DNA of 64,000 bases from Callorhinus ursinus (GCF_003265705.1 NW_020312968.1:10310138-10374137); one strand, 5' to 3'; positions 10,413-21,365 are shown, numbered from the stretch's first letter. The notes: a model not told the origin generated them from the sequence alone. Numbers and translations: made by a program.

Positions 10413-10487
10413 TTTTTTAAGTTTGTGCATTTTTGCTTTTTGTTCTTGGAATTCTGCCAAGGAGCACAAGCCCACTGAAGGATGAAA

Positions 10488-10685
10488 GCCTGGGTTGCTC
10501 AGTCAGTTAAGCATCTGACTCGATGATTTCCGCTCATGTCGTGATTTCTGGGTTGTGAGATCGAGCCCCGAGTTGGGTTCCACGCTCAGAAGGGAGTCTG
10601 CTTGAGATTCTTTCTCTCTCCCTCTGCCCCTCCTCCCATTATCTCTCTCTCTCTCATAGTAAATAAATATTAAAAAAAAAAAAAA
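10488..10685 (+). mobile_element. Can-SINE, plus strand, diverged
   Basis: CCTGGGTTGCTCAGTCAGTT head, 'gagatcgagccccgagttggg' and a CT-rich body ending in AAATAAATATTAAAAAAA. The head has lost its leading G bases and differs more than other copies, so it is an older insertion. Confidence 0.9.
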
Positions 10686-10869
10686 GGAAAGACCTTGTGC
10701 TACAGAGGTAAGTCACCACAGCTGAGGCCATTCTTGACCAGCAAGCCCTCAGGAGACTGCAAAGACACAAGAAGTCCAAATGAGACTGGCCAGGCTTGCC
10801 GTATCCACAGAACCACCCCCACCCCCCACAGCTCAGAGATTCGTGAGAAATAATGCACGGTGGCTGTTT

Positions 10870-11165
10870 TAAGCCATTGCTTCAGTCCTCCATTGCCTAA
10901 TTACAAACCACCCCAAAACTAATCACCACCACCAACTACCATTTACTCTTGCCATGATTCTGTGAGTCAGCTGGGCATAGGCTAGTGTCACTCCCTTGGC
11001 TGCAGTCAGCTAGCTGCTGGCTGCTGGGCTGAACTGGAAGGTCTAAGAAGCCTTCCCTCACACATCAGGCACTTCTAGCTGCCTCCACATGTGGTCCTTT
11101 CAGCTGCTGGGGGCTCAGACTTCTGACACAGTGGCTGCCTTCCCAGACGGAGGACTGAGCTTGGA
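10870..11165 (+). repeat. old interspersed repeat, class unresolved
   Basis: The stretch 'attacaaaccaccccaaaact..gattctgtgagtcagctgggcatagg..ggctgctgggctgaactggaaggtc' is a common mammalian repeat pattern. A second copy in the same orientation lies at about 42345-42905. I cannot name the family from memory with confidence. Confidence 0.5.
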
Positions 11166-11459
11166 AGTTCTAGAATGCTACTTTTTTTTAATAAACATAT
11201 AATGTATTATTTGTTTCAGAGGTACAGGTCTGTGATTCGTGAGTCTTACACAATTCACAGCGCTCACCATAGCACATACCCTCCCCAATGTCCATCACCC
11301 AGCCACCCCATCCCTCCCACCCCCCTCCACTCCAGCAACCCTGTTTCCTGAGACTAAGAGTCTCTTATGGTTTGTGTCCCTCTCTGGTTTCGTCTTGTTT
11401 CATTTTTCCCTCCCTTCCCCTGTGATCCTCTGTCCTGTTTCTCAAATTCCTCATATCAG

Positions 11460-11579
11460 TGAGATCATATGATACTTGTCTTTCTCTGATTGACTTATTT
11501 TGCTTAGCATAATACTCTCTAGTTCCATCCATGTTGTTGCAAATGGCAAGATTTCATTTTTGATGGCTGCATAATATTC

Positions 11580-11633
<54 letters not shown>

Positions 11634-12283
11634 CACATCTTCTTTATCCATTCATCTGCTGATGGACATCTAGGCTTTTTCCATAGTTTGGCTATTGTGG
11701 ACATTGCTGCTATAAACATTGGGGTGCACATGCCCCTTTGGATCCCTACATTTGTATCTTTGGGGTAAATACCCAGTAGTGTAATTGCTGGGTCATAGGG
11801 TAGCTCTATTTTCAACTTTCTGAGGAACCTCCATACTGTTTTCCAGAGGGGTTGCACCAGCTTGCATTCTTACCAACAGTGTAGGAGGGTTCCCCTTTCT
11901 CCACATCCCCGCCAACATCGGTCGTTTCCTGACTTGTTAATTCTAGCCATTCTGACTGGCGTGAGGTGGTATCTCATTGAGGTTTTGATTTGGATTTCCC
12001 TGATGCCGAGCGATGTGGAGCACTTTTTCATGTGTCTGTTGGCCATTTGGATGTCTTCTTTGGAGAAATGTCTGTTCATGTCTTCTGCCCATTTCTTGAT
12101 TGGGTTCTTTGTTCTCTGGGTGTTGAGTTTGACAAGTTCTTTATAGATTTTGGATACTAGCCCTTTATCTGGTATGTCATTTGCAAATATCTTCTCCCAT
12201 TCTGTTGGTTGTCTTTTGGTTTTGTTGACTGTTTCCTTTGCTGTGCAAAAGCTTTTTATCTTGATGAAGTCCCAATAGTTCAT
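11460..12283 (-). pseudogene. L1 ORF2 C-terminal remnant
   Basis: Frames at 12283-11870 and 11857-11633 are in the same reading frame and match the conserved C-terminal region of L1 ORF2p ([18 protein letters not shown] near the top, then [13 protein letters not shown]). One in-frame TAA separates them, where a Trp-Glu-Cys stretch is usual. The last segment (11651-11451, with IYIYIYIERERE from the microsatellite and MEYYAAIKNEILPF) is in another frame, so the (TC)n(TA)n growth shifted the frame. Endonuclease and reverse transcriptase domains are absent, so the protein is dead. Confidence 0.9.
11583..11632 (+). repeat. (TC)n(TA)n compound microsatellite
   Basis: About 15 TC units followed by about nine TA units, inside the L1 at the end of ORF2. 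Likely length-polymorphic. Confidence 0.95.
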
Positions 12284-12611
12284 TTTTGCTCTTGCTAGAA
12301 TGCTACTTCTGCTTCATTCTATTGATTAAAGCAGTCACAGGACCCACCTGATTCAAGCGGAGGGGAAATACCCTCTCCATTTTGATTTGAGGGGCAGTAT
12401 GGATGTGCAGGATTAAAAGGGCCTGATAGCAGCCATTTTGGTTGAGATTATCCTGCCTGCTAAGTTTTAGGGTGGTTGTTATACCGCATTTGATACATTC
12501 TTCTAAGCTGTGGGACTTTGGACTAGTTACAGATCATTTCTGGACCTTTCTATGAAATGAGGGAGTTTGGGTTTCTCTAGGTTGCTAATGCGTATTTAAC
12601 TTTTTCTTTAG

Positions 12612-12819
12612 TGATATGCCAAGGGAAAATGATCCAGAAAGGAGTTGCAAAAGGGAGTCTGTGCAGCACTGGTCAGCTGTGGGTATGTCGAGCATTTCAT
12701 CTGCCATTAATTCTTCTACTAGGAAAAAAACCCCCAAGAATTCACAGGAAAGACCTGCATGGCCTTCATGGACATCAAACAGTAGGAAAGTAAAGGCTGC
12801 ATCCCTTCACAGCTTCTGA
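12612..12819 (+). other. candidate plus-strand exon
   Basis: A good acceptor (branch-like TTGCTAAT, then TTTAACTTTTTCTTTAG ending at 12611) is followed by an open frame to a TGA at 12817-12819. The frame encodes a Ser/Lys/Arg-rich peptide I do not recognise. An internal donor-like CTGTGG|GTATGT ends at 12682, which would give a 71-base exon instead. A second frame is also open, so coding is unproven. It could belong to a plus-strand transcript from the CpG island 5 kb upstream. Confidence 0.22.
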
Positions 12820-12829
12820 TGGATCATCT

Positions 12830-13767
12830 CACATCACCTTGCCTTCTCTTTCTAGAAACATCATTTCTAAGCCCACAAAGAGGCCAAATGCTTAGCTAAC
12901 TCCCCTGTACAACTTGAGATGCTCATTTCGGAGGACTTGGTGACCCTAATTTCAAGTTTGCTCTTTAGGTTAGTGAAGGCTTGAACACCTCACCCCCGAA
13001 TCCCTTCCTTCTTCTTCTTCTCCGGTACCATCTTCTATTTCCTCTAGCTCTTGCTCTCTTTTCCTGTTGGATCTTTGCTTCCTTAATCCCAACCAACTCC
13101 TGTTCCTCCTTCCTCTCAGGCTTGAGAAGAACATTGAACTAGCAGTCCTGAGCCCTGCTTTCTCATTGCAACTCTGCCCTTGCAACAGTGAAGCCTCCAT
13201 CCTCTCTTGGATTGAGGTTCCTGGTCTGTATCACGGGAGTGTGAGACAGGAGGCTCAGAAGGGTCACTTGCAAGCCTAATAGTCTCTGATCACTACATAT
13301 CTGCAGCACATTCAGTGCCAAGGCCTGGAGCAGGGTGAACATTCAGGACTCAGAGCCCTTAGTAGGAAGTACACATGTATCTCATTCCCATTGCCTTCAT
13401 ACTTTTTCCGTAACTTTTTTTCTTTTTAGTTTGACAACATGCCATTCTACCAGCTGCAAACCCAATTTAACTCATTATTCTTTGCCCTGAGGTTGGCATC
13501 CTCCTAGCTCTCCTCAAGACTAGCTGATGTTTGCATTCTTCAGTGAGAAATGTGATGAAAAGGGGAGGCCCAGTGTTAGCAGGCATACAGGTATGACCCT
13601 AACAAAGTTCTCCACAACACCAGGTAACTCAACTAAGAAATATGAAAAGGAGCCAAAAAAGGTTTCCCTAACAAATTCATACCAAAATATAAAATTATAT
13701 GCATTGAGATTGTAATCATGCAAAAAAATATAGACACATGAATAACTCCTGAAAGAGACCAATTACA
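12830..13767. other. unassigned single-copy DNA
   Basis: No repeat or gene recognised. A TTC-rich patch near 13008-13022 and short overlapping frames on both strands (12970-13279, 13520-13762) carry no recognisable content. Confidence 0.35.
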
Positions 13768-13910
13768 GGGGCGCCTGGGTGGCTCAGTCAGTGAAACATC
13801 TGCCTTTGGCTCAGGTCATGATCCCGGGATCCTGGGATCAAGGCCCACATTGGGCTCCCTGTTTAGCAGGGAGCCGGCTTCCGCTTCCCCTCCCCGCTTA
13901 TGCTCCCTCT

Positions 13911-13948
<38 letters not shown>

Positions 13949-13983
13949 CTGTCTTAAATAAATTAAATCTTAAAAAAAAAAAA
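13768..13983 (+). mobile_element. Can-SINE, plus strand
   Basis: GGGGCGCCTGGGTGGCTCAG head, 'tcatgatcccgggatcctgggatcaagg', an expanded (TC)n run at about 13912-13945, and an A-rich tail. No clear target duplication is seen, perhaps through decay. Confidence 0.93.
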
Positions 13984-14641
13984 TCGTGACACACACGTGA
14001 CACCAGAAAGGTCACCATAAAAGTGTGACAGGTCTAGAAAGAATACCAAGAAATAATTGAGTCTCCTGGAAAGGACAAAAAAAAAAAGAAGGAAAAGTAA
14101 TGAGTACAACACAGACCCTTGAACTTCCCACATACAGGCAGTGGCTGTCTACCCAAGACATCAGAGCCGACCCCTGCCTGCAGCCATAGTGGGAGGGGCT
14201 TGAGCACCAACAGTGAGCCACAAGAGTTCCCACCCCGTGTGGAGGGGCAGCTTCCCGAGCCAACTCTTGAATCTCTCAGCTTTGCTCTCTGAAGGGAGGT
14301 GGTGTGCATGATGCTAACCACACAAGAAACACTTGTTGAAGAGAAGGGAGTGTTGACTTTAGTCAACCAGCGAAACCCCCATTAAGATTCCTCAAGGTCT
14401 CTGTGACACCTTCCCGTGTGAATGCACCAGGAAGACAACATGAATTTTTGCTTTTATTTCTCAAAAAAGTGTAGCAACTTCCCTGACGTGGAACCATTGG
14501 GGCAGAACCTTACTGGCTAGCCTCTTCTCTTGGTGATATTTGAGTTTGAAAGCTTGGCTAGCAGAATGGAACTCTTATTCTGACATCTCCTTAAAGACAC
14601 TGTCCACAAGCTGTCCCAGCAAAATGTTCCAGTTTGGGGGG

Positions 14642-14747
14642 ATGTATCCAATGGGGGGATAGAAAAAGAAAATCTATTAATCAGGGTAGGCAAAATGTAT
14701 CCAATGGGGGGATAGAAAAAGAAAATCTATTAATCAGGGTAGGCAAA
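14642..14747. repeat. 53-bp exact tandem duplication
   Basis: The segment starting ATGTATCCAATGGGGGGATA at 14642 ends at 14694 and is repeated without a mismatch from 14695 to 14747. The absence of divergence indicates a recent duplication (or an assembly artefact). It lies in otherwise unassigned DNA (13984-14750). Confidence 0.95.
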
Positions 14748-14779
14748 CTGCCGTAAGATACAATGAATGTGGATTAATA

Positions 14780-15030
14780 CAAGAAAGGTTCATTTCTCTT
14801 TCATGCCTCTGTGCAACACGGTTTGGTGGTAGGGTTGGCTTCATGCAGTCAGTCAGGGACCCTGGGTCTTTCTATCTTGTGGCACCACTATGTTCAGCAA
14901 GTGGCTTCCCAAATGCCTGCCATGCTAGAAGAGAGAGCAAAGGACATAAGATGCCAGTGATACTCATCACATCCACCCACATGCCACTGGCCAGAACCTG
15001 GCCCATGGTCCCCCCTACCCGCAAGAAGCC
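14780..15030 (+). repeat. old interspersed repeat, class unresolved
   Basis: Pattern 'ggttcatttctctttcatgcc..gggttggcttcatgcagtcagtcagggaccctgggtctttctatcttg' resembles a common mammalian repeat. A related copy is at about 49570-49760. Family not named. Confidence 0.4.
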
Positions 15031-15044
15031 TGAAAAAATATGAT

Positions 15045-16430
15045 TAAGCACCGTGCTGGGGAAGAAGAGGAGAATACTATATTCTCTCCCCAGTGCACTG
15101 AATTAGAGACAAATCATTCATCTTAAGCTTATTCTTGCACAGCTATGATCGGAAGCTTAGGAGGGAGAGTCTCCAGCATTGAGATTATTCTTCATGCTTG
15201 CATCTTGGTGTTTTCCCTGAATGTTTAGATGGGAAGCAGCCTACTGTATGTGTTTTTTGGATGGCCTTGCTGTCTTGGCAGTGTCTGTGGATAGAGATGG
15301 GAACATAGAGAGTCCACATCCTGCACTGTTACAGAGAATTGAACACTTGAAGCAAGTGTAGAAGTGTCTTCTGGAGCGCTTGCCACGAGGAGAGTGCTAT
15401 TGATTCCATTATCAGGGGAGAAAATGGAATCTGTGCAATCAGCTTTGGAAGCTGCTATAACTGGAAGCTCAGGAGCCTTTGGGCAGAAGAAAAAAAGGCG
15501 AAAAGAAACGTAGCTCTAACTGCAGTCAGCCTGTCCTGATGGCACAGGTGATTTCGGAGGAAAGAGGATCGGGCCAGCGAGAGGAATAGGAATGTAGATT
15601 TTTCTGGCACAAACATGCCTTGAGGAAAAATAGGGGCGTTCACAGTACTGTGGGGGTTTACAAGCACTTTAAATTAAAAAGCAAAGCCACGCCATGGAGA
15701 TGTAAGTTAGAAAATTTTGGAGAGTTGCCCGGCTTCCTCGGACTGCGTAAGGCTCTTCTCTGTCCTTTCCCACGTGAAGTAGGGAGAGAGTGTCAGACTG
15801 ACCAGGCTACGTCCTCCCCAAGTTCCCTGGGCTTGTGGTTTCCAGGGGTTGGGGGACAGTGTGTGTACATGTGTGACTTAATAATTTCCCCTTAATTTTA
15901 AAGTAGTGAGTGTAAGAAAAAAGTCCTCTCTCATGACGATTCTGCACACCAAGAGATACAGTGGCATTTTTTTCTAGAGACTTTTGGAAGACATGGTTAA
16001 AGAGGTGTATTTAATAAGCAGGGATTCATTTATGATATCATGATTTGAATAAAAGGCATAATTTGACTATGCACATACACTGCAACTTCTTAAAAGTACA
16101 GAAAATCTAGAAAAATGTCCTGGAGGGAAATCTGCAAAAACGTTAGCTGTGGTTGCCTTCAGGTTAATATTGTGTATGCTTAAAAACTCTTGGGCTACTT
16201 TTTCAAATCAGAAAAAGATAAAAGAATTGGGGGAGAATATTAATATTTGACCACGACAAAACGTTGTACATGTTTTATACATTTAGAAAAGCAAAAAAGG
16301 AATTGCTCCATTTTCTTGACCCAGAGACTACCCTCCCCAATATTCAGTATTTGCTCACTATGCTTTAAAACATTTTACGCTGTACTTTTAGGTTAAAATA
16401 ACATGTGCACAAAGGCAAAGGATATGCATA
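15045..16430. other. unassigned single-copy DNA
   Basis: No gene or repeat recognised. Two overlapping frames on opposite strands (15455-15667 and 15620-15895) have no splice context or familiar content. Confidence 0.35.
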
Positions 16431-16434
16431 GACT

Positions 16435-17285
16435 GTTTTTTTCAAAGAAGATATACAAATCTACAAATACAAACAAGTACATGAAAAGATACTCAACATT
16501 ATTAGCCATTAGGAAAATAAACCTACAATGAGCTACCCCTTTATACCCACTAGGATGGCTAGAATCAGAAAAAAAAGTAACAAGTGTTGAGAAGGACATA
16601 GGGGAACTGGAACTCATATACCTTGCTGGTGGGAATATAAAAGGGTTCAGCTGCTCTGGAAAAGAGTCTGACAGTTCCTCAAAAGGTTAAACACAGAGTT
16701 ACCATATGTCCCAGCAATTTCACTGTCAGGTATATATCTAAGAGAAATGAACATGCACAGAAAACTTGTACCCAAATGCTCAAAGGAGCATTATTCACAA
16801 TGTGAAAAAGTGAAAACACTCCAAATCTCCATCAACTCATGGATCTCCATCAACTGATGAATGGATAAACAAAGCATGATACATTCATGTAAGGGACTAT
16901 GATTCAGCAGTGCAAAGGAATGAAGTACTATGTGCTACTACAATGATGAACCTTGAGCACATTATGTTAACTGAAAAAAGCCAGATACAAAAGGCCACGT
17001 TGTTTTGATTCCATTTATAGGAAATGTTCAGAATGGGCAAGTCTATAGAGACAGAAAATAGGTTAGTGGTTGCCTGGGGCTGGAGAGAGGTGGACCTGGT
17101 GGGGAAATGGGGAATTATGAATGGATGCTAGATTTGGGGCGAAGAGAATAAAAATGTTCTAAAATTGATAGCAATGATGGATGTAGAACTCTGTGATTAT
17201 ACTGAAAACCAGTGAACTGTTCATTGTAAATGGGTGAACTGAATGGCATATAAATTCATCTCAATCAAGCAGGTTTTTTTAAAAA
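16435..17285 (+). mobile_element. old L1 3' part, plus strand
   Basis: Runs from 'caaagaagatatacaaatctac..acatgaaaagatactcaacattatt' through 'cttgctggtgggaatataaaa', 'taccatatgtcccagcaatttcac' and 'aaagcatgatacattcatgtaa' to the 3' UTR ('tatactgaaaaccagtgaac'). It contains a small tandem duplication ('atctccatcaactcatgg / atctccatcaactgatga', about 16826-16862). Non-coding. Confidence 0.88.
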
Positions 17286-17429
17286 GAGGAAAACATAACA
17301 TGCACTTAAAAATTAAAGCGTTTTAAAAGTGGCTGGTGCAAATGAGGAACTAAATTTTAAATTTTATTTAATTGTAATTAAATAGCCACATGCGACTCCT
17401 GGATTGGACTGCACAGCTCTGAACAATCC

Positions 17430-17660
17430 CCATTACGGCACTTAACGTACTGTTTATCTTTCACAAGAATACGCTCCATCATGAAATTCACTTCGACTGT
17501 GATGATCACCACGGTATCCATAGCACCTACCCTGGGGTTTGGTACACAGTAAGCTCCCAACATGGCAGCTCTCATCATCTTGAGCATCATCTTGTCCACC
17601 TTGGTATCCCACAGCTTAGCCCAGCAGATGCTCAGTAACTGCTGCTAATTGAGTTAATTG
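17430..17660 (+). repeat. L2 LINE fragment
   Basis: Follows the L2 3' end in sense ('acggtatccatagcacctaccctggggtttggtacacagtaagctccc', then 'gatgctcagtaactg'). Diverged. Confidence 0.5.
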
Positions 17661-17754
17661 ATTTCTAGGCTTATGAGCCAGCCAGTTAGCAGCTCCTGCA
17701 GAACGCTCAACCAAAGGGAGTTGCATTCGTGTCTTTCTGATATATTTCTTTGTG

Positions 17755-17945
17755 TGCAGTATAGAGGTTAAAAGCCTCTGCTTTGATTCAAACCTGGCGT
17801 TATGACCTCTGGCATGGAACCTTTCTGTGCCTCAGTTTATTCATCCATAAAGTGGGACCATTAGTAGCCCTGCCTCATTTAGTTGTTGTAAGGAGTACAT
17901 GCATTGAGGTTTACAGCTTTATAGGAAATACACAGAACAGAGGGC
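17755..17945 (+). repeat. MIR SINE
   Basis: Near full-length MIR in sense: 'cagtatagaggttaaaagcctctgctttgattcaaacctggcg', 'ttctgtgcctcagtttattcatccataaagtggga', 'ttgttgtaaggagtacatgcattg'. Confidence 0.75.
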
Positions 17946-18340
17946 TGTGTTAAATCACATCATGAGGATTCAGTCAGCAAAACCCAGACTGTAGCAAACT
18001 CTGGTCGGGAAACAGAGGCAGCCATCCTATGGTCATTAGAGAGCAAATGTAAGGACCAAGACAATACTCTGAGCCTGGCGATCTGGCTACAAGGGAGTCT
18101 TGAAAAAAAAATCTGGCATCGCGACTGTTTATAGGAAGGGGCAGGAAGAAATACTGGCGAGTGGCTTCTATGTAGCAGCCAATAATGCAGGCTCTACAGC
18201 CTCTGGTGAAGCCCCACTTGGAGCTGCCTTCAACTTCCCATGGACTTAAGGGTGCGCAGAGTTTTAGCAAAGAGGGTTCCCAACCTTCGGATTATGTCTG
18301 TAGGATGTTGGCGAGTCAGGACAGGAGATGTGTCAGTTAC

Positions 18341-18392
18341 CTGTCTCCATTGGTCCAGGAGTAGCAGCCGACAAAAATGCTGTCCTTTACTC
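18341..18392 (-). other. candidate 52-bp minus-strand exon
   Basis: On the minus strand a pyrimidine-rich acceptor (CAGTCTCATTTCTGTAG, AG at 18394-18393) precedes 52 bases that end in GGAGACAG|GTAACT (donor GT at 18340-18339). Two of three frames are open through it. Both splice sites are good, but decoy pairs of this quality occur by chance in tens of kilobases. It is on the same strand as the CpG-island gene and 12 kb upstream of its donor, so it could be an exon of an alternative upstream transcript. No protein match is known to me. Confidence 0.22.
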
Positions 18393-18689
18393 CTACAGAA
18401 ATGAGACTGTGAAAGTAGGGGGTAGCATGGGGAGGGAACAGAATAGCTGAAGAAACTTGCCTGATTCTGCTGTTCTCAAGAGTTCCTTGGAGCACCCAAG
18501 GAAGACAGTCCTGGGGGTCTCCCTGCCGTCTTCCTGGGATGTATCATTCTTAAGCTTCCCTGCTTGTTCTCCAATGTGGTATCCTGAATTGTGGCTGATA
18601 TGTTTTGAAGTTCTGTTTTAGAAGAAATTTCAAGTCCCCCCCTTTTTTTATTTTATAAAATTAGGCAAAATAAATGGCATACAGAGAAT

Positions 18690-19555
18690 TATAAAAACAG
18701 CACCACCTTCACAAAGTCCTGGCTCTCTCCACTCCTGTCCACCTGTTCTACCAGTAGCCTTACCACAGGAACCCTTGAACAGGTCTCCTCGCTTTGGCTC
18801 TTGCCTCCTTCAAATCCATCTTCCAAACACTGTGCTGTGTGATCTTTAGAGCAACAGATATCAAGTCTTGTCACTCTGCTGCTTAAAATCTTCCAAAGGC
18901 TTCCGATATCTTGGAATAAAAGTGAAACCCTTTCCTGTGGACTTCAAAGCCCTCCATGGTCTGATCACAAGATACACATCGGTGATGTCCCTGCAGACAA
19001 CTCTGCCCCTTGCTTCCCCAAATTCCGACCATACTTATCTTGCGCTTTCTGCTTCGCAAATGTGCTAAACTATTTTATCCTCATGGAATTTAAACTTCTT
19101 GTTCCCTCTACTGGAAAGCTCCTAACCTGGATCTTCCCCAGGCTGTCAACTTGCGTTCTGGGACACCTTGACTTCTGTATCATCTCCAAGAGAACTTCCC
19201 TGACCGTTGTACTGAAAGATTTATGGTAACCACTTTCCCTCTAAAGCGCACGCGCACACGCATGTGCACTGATTTTTACTTATGTAATAATACATAAGCG
19301 GTAAAGGGCTTACAACAGTACATAAGTCTTCAGTGTTGTTAAGTGTGATTTTTTTTTTCATACACCACATATTATCTAAATTTCTCTTCTGTATTAAGGC
19401 ATCCACTTGTCTATGGTCGCCTTACCCCTCCTCACTCTTAGCTCCTTAAAAGCAGGGAACTTGATTGTTTTGTTCATTTATATAGCTCTGGCACCCAGAA
19501 GAGAGAGCCTGGCATGCAGTAGGTGCCCAATAATCATTATTAAAAGGATAACTTA
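18690..19555 (+). repeat. L2 LINE 3' region, plus strand
   Basis: Long, recognisable L2: 'gtgtgatctttagagcaacagatatcaagtcttgtcactctgctgcttaaaatcttcc', 'ctccatggtctgatcac', 'ttgttccctctactggaaagctcc', ending 'ctggcatgcagtaggtgcccaataatc'. The ORF2 end and 3' UTR are present but full of stops. About 19240-19400 includes an alternating purine-pyrimidine patch (GCGCACGCGCACACGCATGTGCAC region). Confidence 0.8.
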
Positions 19556-20345
19556 ACTGTAGGAAAATATACATACATATGACAAATAAAAAAAAAAGAC
19601 TACCAATAACACGGAGTAGCAGGATATTCTTGGGAGACTTTTGGGTTTGTTTGTTTTTTCTGGATTTTCAGATGTTCTAAATTTTTGCAAAAACATGAAT
19701 TATTTTTAATCATAAAAAAGGAGTTAATTTCCGCAAAAAGATTTAATGTGGATGTACCATATGAAATGTCTTGATCCATATCTGAAGGCATGTGGCAGGT
19801 TGCATTCTCTGGGTCTGTGTATAAAACCACTTATGAAACCAAAAGTCATCTGACTTTCTTCAGAAGAACCCTCAGCACCGTGTGCCTCAGTGTGTGAACA
19901 CATTGACAGGCACTGCTGAAAGCCCCCTGGGGTCTGGCAAGTCTCATTCCATCAGCGGCCACGTGCCATGTGACCGGCCACCTGCCTCTTTATCTCTAGC
20001 TCCTTAAGTCAGGAGTTCTGTTTGGCTACAGACCTTGACAATGTGGAGGTCAGCCAAGGTCAGGGCTCCCGTAAGAATGACTCACACCCTGCTCTGTGCT
20101 CTCTGCTGGGCACAGGCTAGAGCATGGTGAACACTGTGATTTTCCAGACTTGGCTCCCGGGAGGTGAGGCTCATTCCCTGAAACACTGATCCATGCAAAA
20201 AAAAAAAAAAATGTCCCCATAGCAGCCACCAAAGGCATGTTTGGCATTTAGGGGAAAAAAAGAAGCTTCTACTCTCTGATCCTATCCAGTGTGGTTCTAG
20301 TTCCAACTTGACTACCCAATGTGAACATGCTTTTTAGGTTTGTCT
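19556..20345. other. unassigned single-copy DNA
   Basis: No element recognised. A-runs occur near 19590 and 20197-20211. The 20000-20190 part has balanced composition and no repeat signature. Confidence 0.35.
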
Positions 20346-20349
20346 GAAG

Positions 20350-20762
20350 AAGGGCAATCATTATGATTTAAAAAAAAACAATTATTATGAAAGATTGCAG
20401 ACATACATACAAGTACTAACTATAATACAATAAACAATTGCAATAGCGGGGTCAAACTTAATAAGATTTTTACATGCCTTACTTGCTTTGGAGTCTCTTG
20501 CCTAAAAAAAAACAGAGATGCAATATACCCACCCCAAATTCCATTCCTTTCCTTCCCCCCAGTGGGAATCAGGATCAAAAGTAGCTGTTTATCATCACTC
20601 CACATCATTTTATACATCCGTTTATCCATCAACTTTGTTTACTTTTTTGCTTGTTTTAAGCTTTTGTGTAAACGTTACCTATACCTCACATATCATGTTG
20701 CAACTTTTGGTGGTCATTGTTCATTCAGCATTATACTCACAAGATTCATCTTTGTTGCTAAA
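20350..20762 (-). mobile_element. old L1, minus strand (left fragment)
   Basis: Antisense L1M 3' region ('aaagattgcagacatacatacaag', 'atacccaccccaaattccattcc', 'tattcattcagcattatactcacaagattcatctttgttgcta'). It resumes at 21319 after the MLT2 LTR, which therefore inserted into it. Confidence 0.7.
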
Positions 20763-21318
20763 TGTGATGGTTAGTTTCATGTGTCTCCTTGGCTAGGCTA
20801 CAATCCCCAGTTAGTCAATGAAACACTAACCTAGGTGTTGCTTGGCAGGTCTTTTATAGATGTGATTAAAATCCATAATCAGTTGTCTTTAAGTAAAGGA
20901 AATTATCTTAGATAATTTGTGTAGATCTGATCTAATCAGTTGAAAGGCATTAAGAGCAGAGCTGAGGCTTCTCTTCATCCCCCCACCCCCGAGCCCCAAT
21001 GTGGAGCCTGAACTCACTCCGAGATCCCGACCCTAGCTGAGATCAAGAGTCGGATACTTAACTGACTGAGCCACCCACGTGCCCCTGAGGCTTCTCTGAA
21101 GAGGAAGAAATCCCATCTGTGGGGAGCAGCTTGAGTTTGTGCGTGGCAGTTCCAGTTTGCCCTTCCTGCTGACCTGCCCTGTGGATTTCAGACTTGCCTA
21201 GCCAGGTCCACAGTCACGTGAGCCAATTTCTTGCAATAAACTTCTTACTGTATGTCTCCCATTGGCTCCCACTGGTTCCCACCGGTTCTGTTTCTCTGGG
21301 TGAGCGCTGGCTTATACA
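20763..21318 (+). mobile_element. MLT2-type ERVL LTR
   Basis: Begins TGTGATGGTTAGTTTCATGT and follows the MLT2 solo-LTR pattern ('ggctaggctacaatccccag', 'ctaatcagttgaaaggcattaagagcagagctgagg', 'atttcagacttgcctagccag', 'acgtgagccaatttcttgcaataaac', 'ggttctgtttctctggg') to TATACA. No internal retroviral genes are present. It is cut by a short SINE at 20975-21085. Very old (shared by placental mammals). Confidence 0.85.
20975..21085 (-). mobile_element. short tRNA-derived SINE, minus strand
   Basis: About 110 bp of tRNA-like head only ('gagccccaatgtggagcctgaactcactccgagatcccgac', 'gatcaagagtcggatacttaactgactgagccacccacgtgcccc'). TGAGGCTTCTCT flanks it exactly at 20963-20974 and 21086-21097. It lacks the GA-rich body of the longer Can-SINEs, so it is a different subtype or a truncated copy. 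Confidence 0.88.
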
Positions 21319-21365
21319 ATATATGTGCCTCTGATGCATCTCTTTGCATTGCTGTATGGCAAACA

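Larger units (their letters stand above)
11184..12294 (-). mobile_element. 5'-truncated L1, minus strand, with 14-bp TSD
   Basis: This is the last 1.1 kb of a carnivore L1: 3' UTR at the left, C-terminal ORF2 to the right, all in antisense. CTAGAATGCTACTT flanks it exactly at 11170-11183 and 12295-12308. The good coding preservation and exact duplication suggest a fairly recent insertion. A (TC)n(TA)n tract at 11583-11632 sits in the end of ORF2. It interrupts older DNA whose copy of the target site is intact on both sides. Confidence 0.95.
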
